NCBI RefSeq assembly: GCF_000720425.1
Contig: NZ_JOAJ01000013.1
Coordinates: 52,328-116,327 of the forward strand
DNA length: 64,000 nt
Direction of reading: 5' to 3'
Source of the DNA: Nocardia rhamnosiphila NBRC 108938
Lineage (GTDB): Bacteria; Actinomycetota; Actinomycetes; Mycobacteriales; Mycobacteriaceae
Shown here: in pieces, positions 8,871 through 17,985 of the stretch
Layout: every line of letters begins with the position of its first letter
Numbering within the stretch: the first letter of the stretch is position 1
The notes under the pieces: generated by a model
The model's database searches: none
The model's input: the letters and a program-made list of their open reading frames with translations, nothing else
What the model was told of the DNA's origin: nothing
Translations under genes and position numbers: made by a program

Positions 8871-9803
8871 TCAGATGAGGTTCTTCTGCCCCTTGATGCG
8901 GCGCCGCACATCGGCCATCAGGGCGTGGCTGCCGCCGTGCCGCAGGAAGCGGGGGATGAATCGGTTCACGAAACCGACGAAGAGGAAGAGATTTTCGAAC
9001 CGGCGCTGATCGGCATCGGACCATTCGACCCGCATCTGCCCACGGAACCAGGGGCTCAGGAAACCGATGGTGAGGAACCTGAGCAGGCCGCGGAACGGAA
9101 TGCGCAGGTACCAGTGGATCATCCGCAGGTTCAGCAGGTCCTCGAGGTAGGAGCGGACGAAATCGTCGAGCACCGCCTGTTCGCACGCGGTGTTCCAGTA
9201 TTCGTCGAACTCGGCCCGGGTGGCCGGCCACATATCCTCGGTGACCTGCAGCGTTGTGCCCAGGGAGGACGAGGACCGGTAGAACGCCTCGTTCTGTTCG
9301 GGGCTCATCCGGCCGGCGAGCAGCTGGTAGGTGTCCTCGAAGCCGATGTAGAGACAGGCCGCCACCCACAGCTGGAGATCGCGATCGAAGGCGTTGTACT
9401 TGACCGGGGCACCGGGTTCGGAGCGCACCTGGCGGTGGGCGCCGTTCACCGCTTCCCGGAAGGCCTTCTTCTCCTCTTCGTCACCGAGGATGGCCACGGC
9501 CAGGTACTGGGTGGTGGTGCGGGCACGTTTCCACGGCCGCTTCATGAGTGAACCCGATTCCACCTTGCTCTCGGCGACGCCGTAGCCGACCCCGGGCCGG
9601 GCCATCTGCATGATGACGTTCGCCGCGGCGCCCGCGAACTGCCAGAAGTCCAGAGCGTCGGTCAGTTTCAGGGGGCGTTTGGTGAACGGGCGATGGGTGG
9701 TGCCGATCCGGATGCGCGTCTGCTCGGTGGTCGGCCGCGGCCGATCGGCGGGCCGCGAATCGGGCGCGGCGTCGGTTTGCCAGGAGTGTGCGGCGGCGGT
9801 CAT
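8871..9803 (-). CDS. MpaB-like (DUF2236) oxygenase-family protein
   Basis: A 310-residue member of the DUF2236 family, which includes MpaB-type and latex-clearing oxygenases that bind haem b. Family hallmarks are VNGAHRQVR near residue 130 and YNAFDRDLQLWVAACLYIGF about 15 residues later. Many actinobacterial members have no known substrate. The ATG at 9803 follows AAGGA at a 5-base spacing. It is transcribed away from the mce operon, so it may share regulation with it; involvement in lipid or steroid oxidation is inference only. Confidence 0.75.
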   Translation of the reverse strand: MTAAAHSWQTDAAPDSRPADRPRPTTEQTRIRIGTTHRPFTKRPLKLTDALDFWQFAGAAANVIMQMARPGVGYGVAESKVESGSLMKRPWKRARTTTQYLAVAILGDEEEKKAFREAVNGAHRQVRSEPGAPVKYNAFDRDLQLWVAACLYIGFEDTYQLLAGRMSPEQNEAFYRSSSSLGTTLQVTEDMWPATRAEFDEYWNTACEQAVLDDFVRSYLEDLLNLRMIHWYLRIPFRGLLRFLTIGFLSPWFRGQMRVEWSDADQRRFENLFLFVGFVNRFIPRFLRHGGSHALMADVRRRIKGQKNLI

Positions 9804-10079
9804 GCGTGTCCTTCCACAGGGATCCGGTGTGGTCTAAGTTACTCCAGATTCTACCGACAGTCAGTGGGTATCAATGAACAGTCGCTAACTTATGTCTCAA
9901 TGGGCGCATTGTGAAACGCACCGAGAACAGGTCTCGAGCGGTGTTCCCGGACCAGGAATCTTCTTCAAAAGCTTCCGTCAACACAGGAATGCTGCGTAAC
10001 ATACCGCTCCGACCCGACCGTCTCAGACGTTCCCCCGCGGGGAGGGTGCGTCAACGGCCGGTCAAGGAAGGAACGCACT
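9804..10079. promoter_or_regulatory. Divergent control region between the MpaB-like gene and the mce operon
   Basis: This 276-base region separates two divergent transcription units. It contains TAAGTTA near 9835 with its reverse complement TAACTTA near 9890, a repeated ACAGTC, and CAATG/CATTG around 9899-9912. The AAGGAAGG ribosome site of the first mce-operon gene ends about 9 bases before ATG 10080. No promoter hexamers are convincing. It is the natural place for a site bound by the double-TetR regulator at 19999. Confidence 0.45.
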
Positions 10080-10304
10080 ATGCTCAAGCGGCTGGATCGA
10101 CTGTTCAGCTACGAGATGAAGGTGTCCGAGTTTCTCGGGACCCTGATCATCCTCGGCATTCCCTACGGGCTCATCGGGATCGTCTGGACGCTCACGCACA
10201 CATCGCATCTGCGTGAGATGCACGGTCTGGACGTGATCATCTCGTTCCTCGGTTCCATCGTGTGCTGGCCTGTGCTCACCTTCGCGAACGTGACGATGAC
10301 CTGA
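10080..10304 (+). CDS. Small membrane protein at the head of the mce operon (a)
   Basis: A 74-residue protein with two hydrophobic stretches, roughly residues 16-37 and 50-70, joined by THTSHLREMHGLD. A good ribosome site precedes ATG 10080. Its stop overlaps the next start as TGATG (10302-10306), so it is translated with the following gene and the yrbE permeases. I do not recognise a named family. Position and coupling suggest an accessory subunit or assembly factor of the Mce transporter, which is inference. Confidence 0.75.
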   Translation: MLKRLDRLFSYEMKVSEFLGTLIILGIPYGLIGIVWTLTHTSHLREMHGLDVIISFLGSIVCWPVLTFANVTMT

Positions 10305-10513
10305 TGATGGCGCTGGTATGGCTCATCGACATCCTGGTGATCATCGTCAAGATCCTCGGTGGGCGGATGAAGGTCAACCCGATCCTGCGTTTCGGCCTCT
10401 GGCTGGCTCTGCTGTGTGTCCTCGCGGCCGGAATCGCGGCGGTGGGCGCCGGTTTCGTGCTGTTCCAGCAGTACCTGACCGGTGACCTCGAGACAGCCGG
10501 TCTGCCATGGTGA
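10304..10513 (+). CDS. Small membrane protein at the head of the mce operon (b)
   Basis: A 69-residue protein with two predicted membrane helices (about residues 2-17 and 29-52) separated by a basic GGRMKVNPILRF loop. ATG 10304 overlaps the stop of the previous gene, and its own stop overlaps yrbEA by 7 bases. This places it firmly inside the mce transcription unit. No family is recognised. It may sit next to the permease subunits in the membrane. Confidence 0.75.
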   Translation: MMALVWLIDILVIIVKILGGRMKVNPILRFGLWLALLCVLAAGIAAVGAGFVLFQQYLTGDLETAGLPW

Positions 10514-11367
10514 CGACCGGACCGGAGAAGCCGGCGCACCGTACCGACCTCGAGCAGGCGGTCGACGATCTCAAAGGGCTGTGGCGGCGGCATCCGCAGC
10601 GTTCCCTGGAAACCCTGGGTCGGCAGGTGACCCTGGGCCGGGAAGCCGTGGTGGAAACCGTGAAAGCGGTCCTCGCGCGGCGTTTCCCGTTCGAGGAGTT
10701 CGCCAAACAGTGCGCGTTCATGGCCAATGTGTCCGCCGCGCCCACCATCTTCGTGGCCATGCCCATCGCGGTGGTGGTCTCGATCCAGATCGGCGCGCTG
10801 GTGAACCAGGTCGGCGCCACCACCTTCATCGGCGCCGTGGCCGGCCTGGGCATCATCCGCCAGGGCGCGCCGCTGGTCACCTCGCTCATGATCGCCGGCG
10901 CGGTGGGTTCGGCCATCTGCGCCGATCTCGGCTCCCGGACCATCCGGGAGGAGATCGACGCCATGATGGTGATGGGGGTGAACCCCGTTCGCAGACTCGT
11001 GGCGCCACGGCTGGTGGCGGCCGTGGTGGTGAGCATGCTGCTGTGCGGGTTCATCGTGTTCGTCGGTTTCGCGACCGCCTATATGTTCAACGTCTACGCG
11101 CAATCCGGGACACCGGGCTCGTTCATCGGCTCGTTCGCCTCGTTCGCCGTCGCCAACGATATGGCGGTGGCGCTGGTGAAATCGGCGATCTTCGGGGTGC
11201 TGACCGCGATCATCGCCTGCGATATCGGATTGCACGCCAAGGGCGGGCCCGGGGGCGTGGCCGACGCGGTGAACTCGGCGGTCGTCTCCTCGGCGCTCAT
11301 GCTGTTCGCCACCAACATCATCATTACGCAGGTGTACAACACCGTCTTCCCGACGAAGGTGATCTGA
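10507..11367 (+). CDS. yrbEA: YrbE-type MlaE-family permease, subunit A of the Mce transporter
   Basis: A 286-residue MlaE-fold permease with about five membrane helices after a charged N-terminus. The conserved segment STFIGAVA-like TTFIGAVAGLG, then ADLGSRTIREEIDAMMVMGV, is the family signature (the EEIDAM loop). Pairs of YrbE proteins form the membrane core of Mce lipid importers, with an MceG-type ATPase usually encoded elsewhere and indeed absent here. The start overlaps the preceding small gene and the stop lies 1 base before yrbEB. Confidence 0.92.
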   Translation: MVTTGPEKPAHRTDLEQAVDDLKGLWRRHPQRSLETLGRQVTLGREAVVETVKAVLARRFPFEEFAKQCAFMANVSAAPTIFVAMPIAVVVSIQIGALVNQVGATTFIGAVAGLGIIRQGAPLVTSLMIAGAVGSAICADLGSRTIREEIDAMMVMGVNPVRRLVAPRLVAAVVVSMLLCGFIVFVGFATAYMFNVYAQSGTPGSFIGSFASFAVANDMAVALVKSAIFGVLTAIIACDIGLHAKGGPGGVADAVNSAVVSSALMLFATNIIITQVYNTVFPTKVI

Positions 11368-11368
11368 G

Positions 11369-12232
11369 GTGGGCACTCCGTACACGCCACCGGCGCTCAA
11401 ACCGGTCCGGATGGTGACCTCCGCGGCGGCGGTGCCCATCGCCGCCAACCGCCGTCTCGGTCACCAGGGCATCACCTTCGTCCAGGCGCTGGTCGCGATC
11501 CCGTTCGTGCTGAAGCACTATCGCAAGGAAGTGCTGCGGCTGACCGCCGACGTGGGATGGGGCAACGGTTCGCTCGTCGTGGGTGGCGGGACGGTCGGTG
11601 TGGTGATCATCCTGTGCGGTTTCGGCGGGATCACCGTGGGCATGGAGGCCTTCAGCGCGCTGAACCTGCTGACCATGGGCCCGCTCACCGGGGCCATTTC
11701 CGGCTTCGCGACCACCCGGGAGTTAGCGCCGATTCTTGCGACTCTCGCGTTCGCGATCCAGGCCGGCTGCCGATTCACCGCGCAACTGGGGTCCATGCGG
11801 ATCGCCGAGGAGATCGACGCGCTGGAATCCATCGCCATCCGGCCGCTGCCGTATCTGGTGAGCACCCGGATGATCGCGGCCACCGTCACCATCATCCCGC
11901 TGTACAGCGTGGGACTGGCGGTCGCGTATCTGGCCACGAAACTGTCGGTGCTGCTGCTGGGCGGCACCTCGGCGGGTACCTACGACCACTACTTCTTCCA
12001 GTTCCTCCTGGGCCCGGACCTTTTCTTCTCCCTGCTCAAGGTCGTGGTGTTCGTGCTGCTGGCGACCTATATCCAGTGTTACTACGGATTCTTCGCCACC
12101 GGCGGCCCCGAAGGTGTGGGGGTGGCGGCCGGGCAGGCGATCAAGATGGTGATCGTCGTGATGGTGTTCGCGAATCTGTTCCTGACCTTGGCCATCTGGG
12201 GTATCGACCCCGGATTCCGGATTTCGGGGTAG
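11369..12232 (+). CDS. yrbEB: YrbE-type MlaE-family permease, subunit B of the Mce transporter
   Basis: A 287-residue MlaE permease that pairs with yrbEA. The loop GSMRIAEEIDALESIAIRPL matches the family signature near residues 145-165, and the C-terminus is strongly hydrophobic. The GTG start at 11369 lies 1 base after the yrbEA stop. Together the two proteins should make the inner-membrane channel for lipid import. Confidence 0.92.
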   Translation: MGTPYTPPALKPVRMVTSAAAVPIAANRRLGHQGITFVQALVAIPFVLKHYRKEVLRLTADVGWGNGSLVVGGGTVGVVIILCGFGGITVGMEAFSALNLLTMGPLTGAISGFATTRELAPILATLAFAIQAGCRFTAQLGSMRIAEEIDALESIAIRPLPYLVSTRMIAATVTIIPLYSVGLAVAYLATKLSVLLLGGTSAGTYDHYFFQFLLGPDLFFSLLKVVVFVLLATYIQCYYGFFATGGPEGVGVAAGQAIKMVIVVMVFANLFLTLAIWGIDPGFRISG

Positions 12233-12238
12233 CCGGCG

Positions 12239-13738
12239 ATGTTCATCGATCACAGCGGCCGCGGGCCGCGCCCGTGGCATATGACGGTGGCCGGTCTGGC
12301 GATGATCACGCTGGTGGCGGTGCTGCTGGGCCTGCTCGGCCTGCGCTACACCGGTCGCTTCGAGGACCGGGTGCCGGTCGACGCGGTGCTCACCAGTACC
12401 GGCGACGGGTTGCCCGAGCGTGCGGACGTGAAGTTCCGGGGCATGGTGGTGGGTGCGGTGACCGACGTGGACGTGGTGGCCGCCGGGCAGCGGCAGCAGG
12501 TCCGGATCGATCTCGACCCCCGGATCGCGCCGACCATTCCCGATACCGTGACCGCCCGGGTGATCCCGAACAACCTGTTCGGCGTCACCGGAATCGAACT
12601 CGTGGACAACGGCGCCGCGCCCGGCCGGCTGGCCGCGGGCGCGGAGATCCCCGAGGACACCAGCGACGGAACGGTGCAGTTGCAGACGACGCTCACCGTG
12701 CTGCGGAACGTGCTGGACAATATCCAGCCGGAGAAGCTCGGCCGGGTCCTGGCGACCTTCTCCGAAGCGCTGGACCCCGGCGCCCGGGCGCCCGGATCGA
12801 CGATCGAGCGGCTGGACAAATGGGTCACCGAGGTCCGGCATATCGAAGGGGTCGGCGATCTGCTCGGTGACCTGGGCCGGGCCACCACCGCACTGAGCCG
12901 GTCGGCGCCCGAACTCGTCGGTGTGCTCTCGGAATCGGTGACCACCGCTCGCACCCTCACCGAACGCCGGGAAAACCTGATCACCATGCTCGCCAATGCC
13001 AGTGGCGCGGTGGATTCGGTGAACGAGCTGTTCGCCCGCAATCCCGACGCGGCCAAGGATCTGGTACCCGGCCTCGATGGACTCTTCGGGTCGCTGGCGC
13101 AGGACCCGGAGGCGATCCCGACCGCGGTGGCCAACCTCAACGAGGCTCTGGGGAAGCTCTCGGGTGCTTTCGGCTGGGGCGCGCAGCGGCAGATGCGCTG
13201 GAGCCTGGACGTATCGTTCACCCCGTTCCAGCAGTACACGGCGAAGGATTGCCCGCGCTACGGCGAAATGGCCGGCCCGCGCTGTGGCGGTCCCTCGGTG
13301 CCGCAGGTCGCGCCGCCGCAGGAGTATCCGCCGACGCTGCTGCCCGGCTGGGTCGAGGGGGCGGGACCGAAACCACAGCCGCAGATCCCGGGGATACCGG
13401 CACCGGCGCAGACTCCGGCCGTGCCACTGCTGCCCGGGCTTCCGGCGCTGCCCGGTCTGCCCGTCATCCCGGGGATCACCACGCCGCTGTTTCCCACCGC
13501 CCCGGCGCCCGAGGCGGCACCGGCAGTGCCCGGTCAACCGGCGGTGCCCGATCAACCGGCGGTGCCCGGCCAACCGGCTCCTCCCGCGGTGCCGGCGGGA
13601 GCGCCGATCGCGCAGTTGCGCGGTCACGCCGCCGTCGCCGCGCTGCTCGGCAGACAACCCACCGCGGCCGAACTGCTGTTGCTCACGCCGATACTCGCGG
13701 GCGGCACGATCGATGTCTACTCCGACGGGGAGGCCTGA
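12239..13738 (+). CDS. mceA: MCE family protein A with proline-rich tail
   Basis: A 499-residue Mce protein. One N-terminal membrane anchor (about residues 15-37) precedes the MCE domain (about 42-120, with PERADVKFRGMVVGAVTDVD), then a helical domain, then a Pro/Ala/Val-rich tail from about residue 360 with repeated VPGQPA and VPDQPA units. Six such subunits assemble a tunnel across the periplasm for lipids. ATG 12239 lies 6 bases after the yrbEB stop; the stop overlaps mceB as TGATG. Confidence 0.92.
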   Translation: MFIDHSGRGPRPWHMTVAGLAMITLVAVLLGLLGLRYTGRFEDRVPVDAVLTSTGDGLPERADVKFRGMVVGAVTDVDVVAAGQRQQVRIDLDPRIAPTIPDTVTARVIPNNLFGVTGIELVDNGAAPGRLAAGAEIPEDTSDGTVQLQTTLTVLRNVLDNIQPEKLGRVLATFSEALDPGARAPGSTIERLDKWVTEVRHIEGVGDLLGDLGRATTALSRSAPELVGVLSESVTTARTLTERRENLITMLANASGAVDSVNELFARNPDAAKDLVPGLDGLFGSLAQDPEAIPTAVANLNEALGKLSGAFGWGAQRQMRWSLDVSFTPFQQYTAKDCPRYGEMAGPRCGGPSVPQVAPPQEYPPTLLPGWVEGAGPKPQPQIPGIPAPAQTPAVPLLPGLPALPGLPVIPGITTPLFPTAPAPEAAPAVPGQPAVPDQPAVPGQPAPPAVPAGAPIAQLRGHAAVAALLGRQPTAAELLLLTPILAGGTIDVYSDGEA

Positions 13739-14760
13739 TGCGCCTGGCGCGGACAATTGCCGGTTTCAGTATCTTCGCCGTGGTCGCGATCGTGCTGACC
13801 TTCACCATCTGGTCGACATTGCAGCGGTCGGTGCCCGGCGAAACCGAGACCTATTCGGCCACCTTCACCGATGTGATGGGAGTGCGGGTCGGCGACGATG
13901 TGCGCATGGCCGGGGTGCGGGTGGGCCGGGTCGATTCGATCGAATTCGAGGACGACTACAAGGCCCGCCTGGTCCTGCGTATCGAGGCCCGGCAGCGGCT
14001 CACCGATACCACGAAAGCACTGGTGCGGTACCAGAACCTGATCGGCCAGCGCTATATCGCGCTGCTGCCGGGCCAGGATCGGGGCACCGAGGTACCGGCC
14101 GGTTCACATATCCCCGTCGAGCGCACCGAACCGTCCTTCGATGTGTCGGCGCTGCTGTCCGGGTTCGAACCGCTGTTCAGCGTGCTCCAGCCCGACCAGG
14201 TCAATTCGCTGTCGGACACCCTGATCCAAGCTCTCCAGGGTGACGGCGTCTCGTTGAGCGCCCTGATCACCCAGGCGGCGGAACTGGCGGAAACCTTCGG
14301 GCAGCGCGACGAGATCCTCGGCGCGGTGATCACCAACCTCAGCAGTGTGATCGCCGGGCTGGCCAATCGTAGCCAGGAGTTGGAGACACTGATCACCCAG
14401 ACGAGAGGCCTGATGGACGCGCTGTACGCCGAAGGCGAGACGCTGAAGAGTTCGGTGGATCAGGTGGCGTACTCCACCGATTCGCTCACGGCGCTGATCG
14501 GCTCGGTCAAACCCGATATCGCCTCCGCCCAGGACCAGGCCACCACCGCGGTGGAACTGCTGCTGTTCAACGGCGCCGCCCTGGATCAGGCCGCGGTCGA
14601 ACTGCCGAACGTACTGAACGGCCTGGCCCGATTCACCGGCTACGGCGCCTACGGCAACGCCTATATCTGCAATCTGGACGTCTCCCTGTGGGGTGTGCTG
14701 CTGCCGCCGGGACTGTTCTCTCAGATCGGTGGCGATTCGCAGACGGAGGTGTGCCGCTGA
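13738..14760 (+). CDS. mceB: MCE family protein B
   Basis: A 340-residue Mce subunit with an N-terminal anchor (about residues 5-27) and an MCE domain (about 40-120, with VGDDVRMAGVRVGRVDSIEF). A long helical region follows, and the cysteines near the C-terminus (ICNLDVSLW and EVCR) resemble those of other MceB proteins. It starts at ATG 13738, inside the TGATG overlap with mceA, and ends in the same way on mceC. Confidence 0.92.
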   Translation: MRLARTIAGFSIFAVVAIVLTFTIWSTLQRSVPGETETYSATFTDVMGVRVGDDVRMAGVRVGRVDSIEFEDDYKARLVLRIEARQRLTDTTKALVRYQNLIGQRYIALLPGQDRGTEVPAGSHIPVERTEPSFDVSALLSGFEPLFSVLQPDQVNSLSDTLIQALQGDGVSLSALITQAAELAETFGQRDEILGAVITNLSSVIAGLANRSQELETLITQTRGLMDALYAEGETLKSSVDQVAYSTDSLTALIGSVKPDIASAQDQATTAVELLLFNGAALDQAAVELPNVLNGLARFTGYGAYGNAYICNLDVSLWGVLLPPGLFSQIGGDSQTEVCR

Positions 14761-15773
14761 TGGCCCGGTTGCGTCGTCCGTCCTTCGCGAAGAACCGGTT
14801 CCTGTGGCAGGGGCTGCTCGCCGCCGCCGCGGTGGCCGCGCTGGTCGTCGGTTCGAGTGTGCTCTCCCAGCTGCGGCTCGGCGACAAGACCGTGACCGCG
14901 GAATTCGCGCAGGCGGCCGGGATGCGCGCGGGCGCGACGGTGGACGTCTCCGGGATCGAGGTCGGCGAGGTGCGTTCGGTACGCCTGGCCGGCGACAAGG
15001 TCGAGGTCGTGATGAAGATCGGCCGCGATATCCGGGTGGCCACCGACGCGCGTGCCGCGATCAAGATGTCGACCATTCTCGGCCGCATGCACATCGAACT
15101 GGTGCCCGGTTCGGCAGAGGAATCGGCGGACGGCCGGATCCCGCTGGCCAACACCTCGGTCCCGTACAACCTGGCCAAGGTCATCCAGGATCCGAAGTAC
15201 ACCTCGTCGTTCGAGCGGATCGAGCGCATCGATCCGGACAAACTGCGGCAGGCGCTGGACGTCTTCTCCCAGCAGATGGGTGATTCCCCGGAGCTCGCGG
15301 TGACTGCGCTGGATTCGATCGGCGCGCTGGCGAAGGTGATCAATGCCCGGCGCGACGAGGTGGACACCCTGCTGCAGAGCATGGACCAGGTCTCGCAGCT
15401 GGTCGCCGACAACCAGAACAGCGTGCTGATGCTGCTCACTCGCGGTGAGGCGATCGGTAACGCGGTCGCCATGCGCCAGGACCTGCTGCGCCGGTTGCTG
15501 GACAATGTCGCCGCGCTGTCGGGGCTGCTGCGCGATATGGGCCTGGAGAACAACGGGCAGCTCGGCCCGCTGATCCAGAACCTGAACACGATGACCCAGG
15601 GCCTGGAGAAGAACCGGGACAACCTGGACCGGCTCTACGAGATCCTGCCGGTCTCGCTGCGGCAGTTCAACAATGTGATCGGCAACGGGCCCTACGCCGA
15701 TGTGTGGGCGCCCTGGTTCCTGCCGGACAACTGGCTGTGCTTCGCACAGGTCGTACAGGGGTGTGGAAAGTGA
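14760..15773 (+). CDS. mceC: MCE family protein C
   Basis: A 337-residue Mce subunit. An N-terminal helix (about residues 18-38) anchors the protein, and the MCE domain contains MRAGATVDVSGIEVGEVRSV. The remainder is helical, with repeated hydrophobic heptads. ATG 14760 overlaps the mceB stop; the open frame upstream belongs to no gene. The stop overlaps the GTG of mceD as GTGA. Confidence 0.92.
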   Translation: MARLRRPSFAKNRFLWQGLLAAAAVAALVVGSSVLSQLRLGDKTVTAEFAQAAGMRAGATVDVSGIEVGEVRSVRLAGDKVEVVMKIGRDIRVATDARAAIKMSTILGRMHIELVPGSAEESADGRIPLANTSVPYNLAKVIQDPKYTSSFERIERIDPDKLRQALDVFSQQMGDSPELAVTALDSIGALAKVINARRDEVDTLLQSMDQVSQLVADNQNSVLMLLTRGEAIGNAVAMRQDLLRRLLDNVAALSGLLRDMGLENNGQLGPLIQNLNTMTQGLEKNRDNLDRLYEILPVSLRQFNNVIGNGPYADVWAPWFLPDNWLCFAQVVQGCGK

Positions 15774-16870
15774 ACCTACGCATACTCGCGCGGGTGCTCG
15801 CGGCCGGTATCGCCGGACTGTGCGCGGCGGGCTGCTCGGTCCTGCCCGACAGTATCGCGGGACTGCCGGATCAGTACCTGGGCGAACACGTCCGGATCAG
15901 CGCCGATTTCGAGAATGTGGCCGGCCTGTACGCCGGGAACGAGGTGGCGGTGCTCGGGGTGCCGGTGGGCCGGGTCGAGACCGTGACACCGCGCGGCAGC
16001 TACGTCGAGGTCACCATGGCCCTGGACAAGAACGTCGACGTACCCGCCGACGCCATGGCCGCGCTCATCTCGCCGCAGCTGATCACCAACCGGCATGTCG
16101 AACTCGCCCCCGCCTACAGCGGTACCGGCCCGAAATTGGTGGACGGGGCACATATTCCGCTGGAACGCACTCGGGTCCCGGTGGAACTGGACCGCATCCT
16201 GGACAATTTCGACCAGCTCGGCGCCGCGCTCAAAGGTGACAGCGAGGCCGGGCCGCTGGCCAGCCGGGTGCTGTTCCCGCTGCTCGAGGGTAACGGCGAC
16301 CGGTTGCGCGAAACCCTCGACGACCTGTCGGCCGCCTTCGAGGTGACCTTCGCCAACAAGGACCAGATCGCCAACACCATCATCAAGCTGAACGAGATCA
16401 CCCAGGTCGTCGCTCAGAACGATCAGACCGTGCGCGATTTCAGTGCCCGGCTCACCGAACTGCTACAGCTGATGGGGGAGCAGTCGCCGGGCCTGCACGC
16501 GGTTCTCGTCCAGTTGAACGATTTCGTGAACAACACCTCGACGCTGGTCGGGGAGAACCGCGACCAGCTCGCCGGGGCGCTGCAACGATTCGTCACCATC
16601 ACCGCGCAGATGCGGGCCAATGCCCGTGGCCTGACCGAACTGGTGGACGTGGGCCCGCTGTTCTTCGAGAACCTCGCCAACGGCGTGAGTCACGAACACC
16701 AGGCGTTCCGGGTGCACGCGCTGCTGGACAAGGCACTGCTCGACAACGAGGTGCTGTCCACCTTCTGTGAACGGGTGCAGATGCGTTCCGACGGCTGCCG
16801 CACCGGCCGGATCCAGGATTTCGGACCGGATTTCGGAATCACCGCCGCGCTGCTGGGGATGACGCAATGA
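15770..16870 (+). CDS. mceD: MCE family protein D, probable lipoprotein
   Basis: A 366-residue Mce subunit. The start is GTG 15770, overlapping the mceC stop; the open frame upstream overlaps mceC and is not used. The N-terminal signal ends in LCAAGC, a weak lipobox with the cysteine at residue 22. The MCE domain has LYAGNEVAVLGVPVGRVETV. In many mce operons only the fifth subunit is a lipoprotein, so a second one is a mild departure. Confidence 0.9.
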   Translation: MNLRILARVLAAGIAGLCAAGCSVLPDSIAGLPDQYLGEHVRISADFENVAGLYAGNEVAVLGVPVGRVETVTPRGSYVEVTMALDKNVDVPADAMAALISPQLITNRHVELAPAYSGTGPKLVDGAHIPLERTRVPVELDRILDNFDQLGAALKGDSEAGPLASRVLFPLLEGNGDRLRETLDDLSAAFEVTFANKDQIANTIIKLNEITQVVAQNDQTVRDFSARLTELLQLMGEQSPGLHAVLVQLNDFVNNTSTLVGENRDQLAGALQRFVTITAQMRANARGLTELVDVGPLFFENLANGVSHEHQAFRVHALLDKALLDNEVLSTFCERVQMRSDGCRTGRIQDFGPDFGITAALLGMTQ

Positions 16871-17985
16871 AGAGGATGCACGCAAGGCTGGCGGTTCTGC
16901 TGACGGCGGCGGTACTGGCGGTACCGGGGTGTGGTGTGCTGACGGTGCAGAACGTGCCGATGCCGGAACCGGGTATCGGCGGGCCGGGATACACCCTGCG
17001 CGTGCGGTTCGCCGACGCGCTCAACCTGCCCGACCGCGCCCATGTGAAGATCGGCGGCACCGATATCGGGGTGGTCACCGATATCTCCACCACCGATTTC
17101 GTCGCCGATGTGGACATGCTCATCCGCGAGGACATCCGATTACCGCGCGGGACCACCGCGGAATTGCGGCAGGGGACTCCGCTCGGCGATATCTTCGTCG
17201 CCATGACCCTGCCCCGGGAGGAACCCGGCGCGGTCCTGCTGGGCGAAGGCGATGTGATCGATACCGATCACACCGGCGCCGGCGCCTCGGTGGAAGAACT
17301 CATGATGTCGGTATCGCTGCTGCTCAACGGTGGCGGGTTGAACCAGGCGGCGCGGATCACCGCCGAAATGGATTCGATGTTCGCCGGCCGCGCCCCGCAA
17401 CTGGGCCATCTGATCACCGAGATGACGCAGGTGCTGAACGCACTGAACACCCGGACCGCCGATATCGACAGTGTGCTGCACGGGGTCACTGTGCTCACCG
17501 GCGCACTCGCCGCGCGCAAACAGGAACTGGGCCTGGCCGCGGACACCTTCCCCGATCTGCTGGGGCTGGTGGCGGAGAACAACCGGGATATCACCTCGCT
17601 GATCCAGAAGATCTCGGTGACCATGTCGGCGCTGGGTGATTTCAGCGATACCACCAGCCCGGAATTCATCAGCCTGTTCGACAGCATCCGGCGGCTCATG
17701 GGTGGTTTCACGGCGATGGGCGACAACCTGCGGCAGACCCTGGACGGCCTGCACACGCTGTACCCGTCCCTGGAACAGTCCTTCGAGGGCCCGACCCTGG
17801 CCGTCGCGGCGCGGGTCTCCTACCTGAGCGTCGGCGCGCTGACCGATCCGGCGGGCAGCCGGCTGCCGGACGGATCGGATGTGCCGGCCTTCATCGGCAG
17901 CCTCACCCAGGTGCTGCAGAAGATCCAGGGCCGGCTGACCGGTCCGCCGCAGCCCGGCCCGGCGCCGCAGGAGGGTCCGCGATGA
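16867..17985 (+). CDS. mceE: MCE family lipoprotein E (LprN-like)
   Basis: A 372-residue Mce subunit with a clear lipoprotein signal: the basic MKRMHAR start, a hydrophobic stretch, and lipobox VPGC with the cysteine near residue 22. The MCE domain contains LPDRAHVKIGGTDIGVVTDI. A Pro-rich tail closes the protein. It overlaps mceD and mceF by ATGA junctions. Lipid anchoring on the outer face of the inner membrane is expected, as for LprN-type MceE proteins. Confidence 0.92.
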   Translation: MKRMHARLAVLLTAAVLAVPGCGVLTVQNVPMPEPGIGGPGYTLRVRFADALNLPDRAHVKIGGTDIGVVTDISTTDFVADVDMLIREDIRLPRGTTAELRQGTPLGDIFVAMTLPREEPGAVLLGEGDVIDTDHTGAGASVEELMMSVSLLLNGGGLNQAARITAEMDSMFAGRAPQLGHLITEMTQVLNALNTRTADIDSVLHGVTVLTGALAARKQELGLAADTFPDLLGLVAENNRDITSLIQKISVTMSALGDFSDTTSPEFISLFDSIRRLMGGFTAMGDNLRQTLDGLHTLYPSLEQSFEGPTLAVAARVSYLSVGALTDPAGSRLPDGSDVPAFIGSLTQVLQKIQGRLTGPPQPGPAPQEGPR

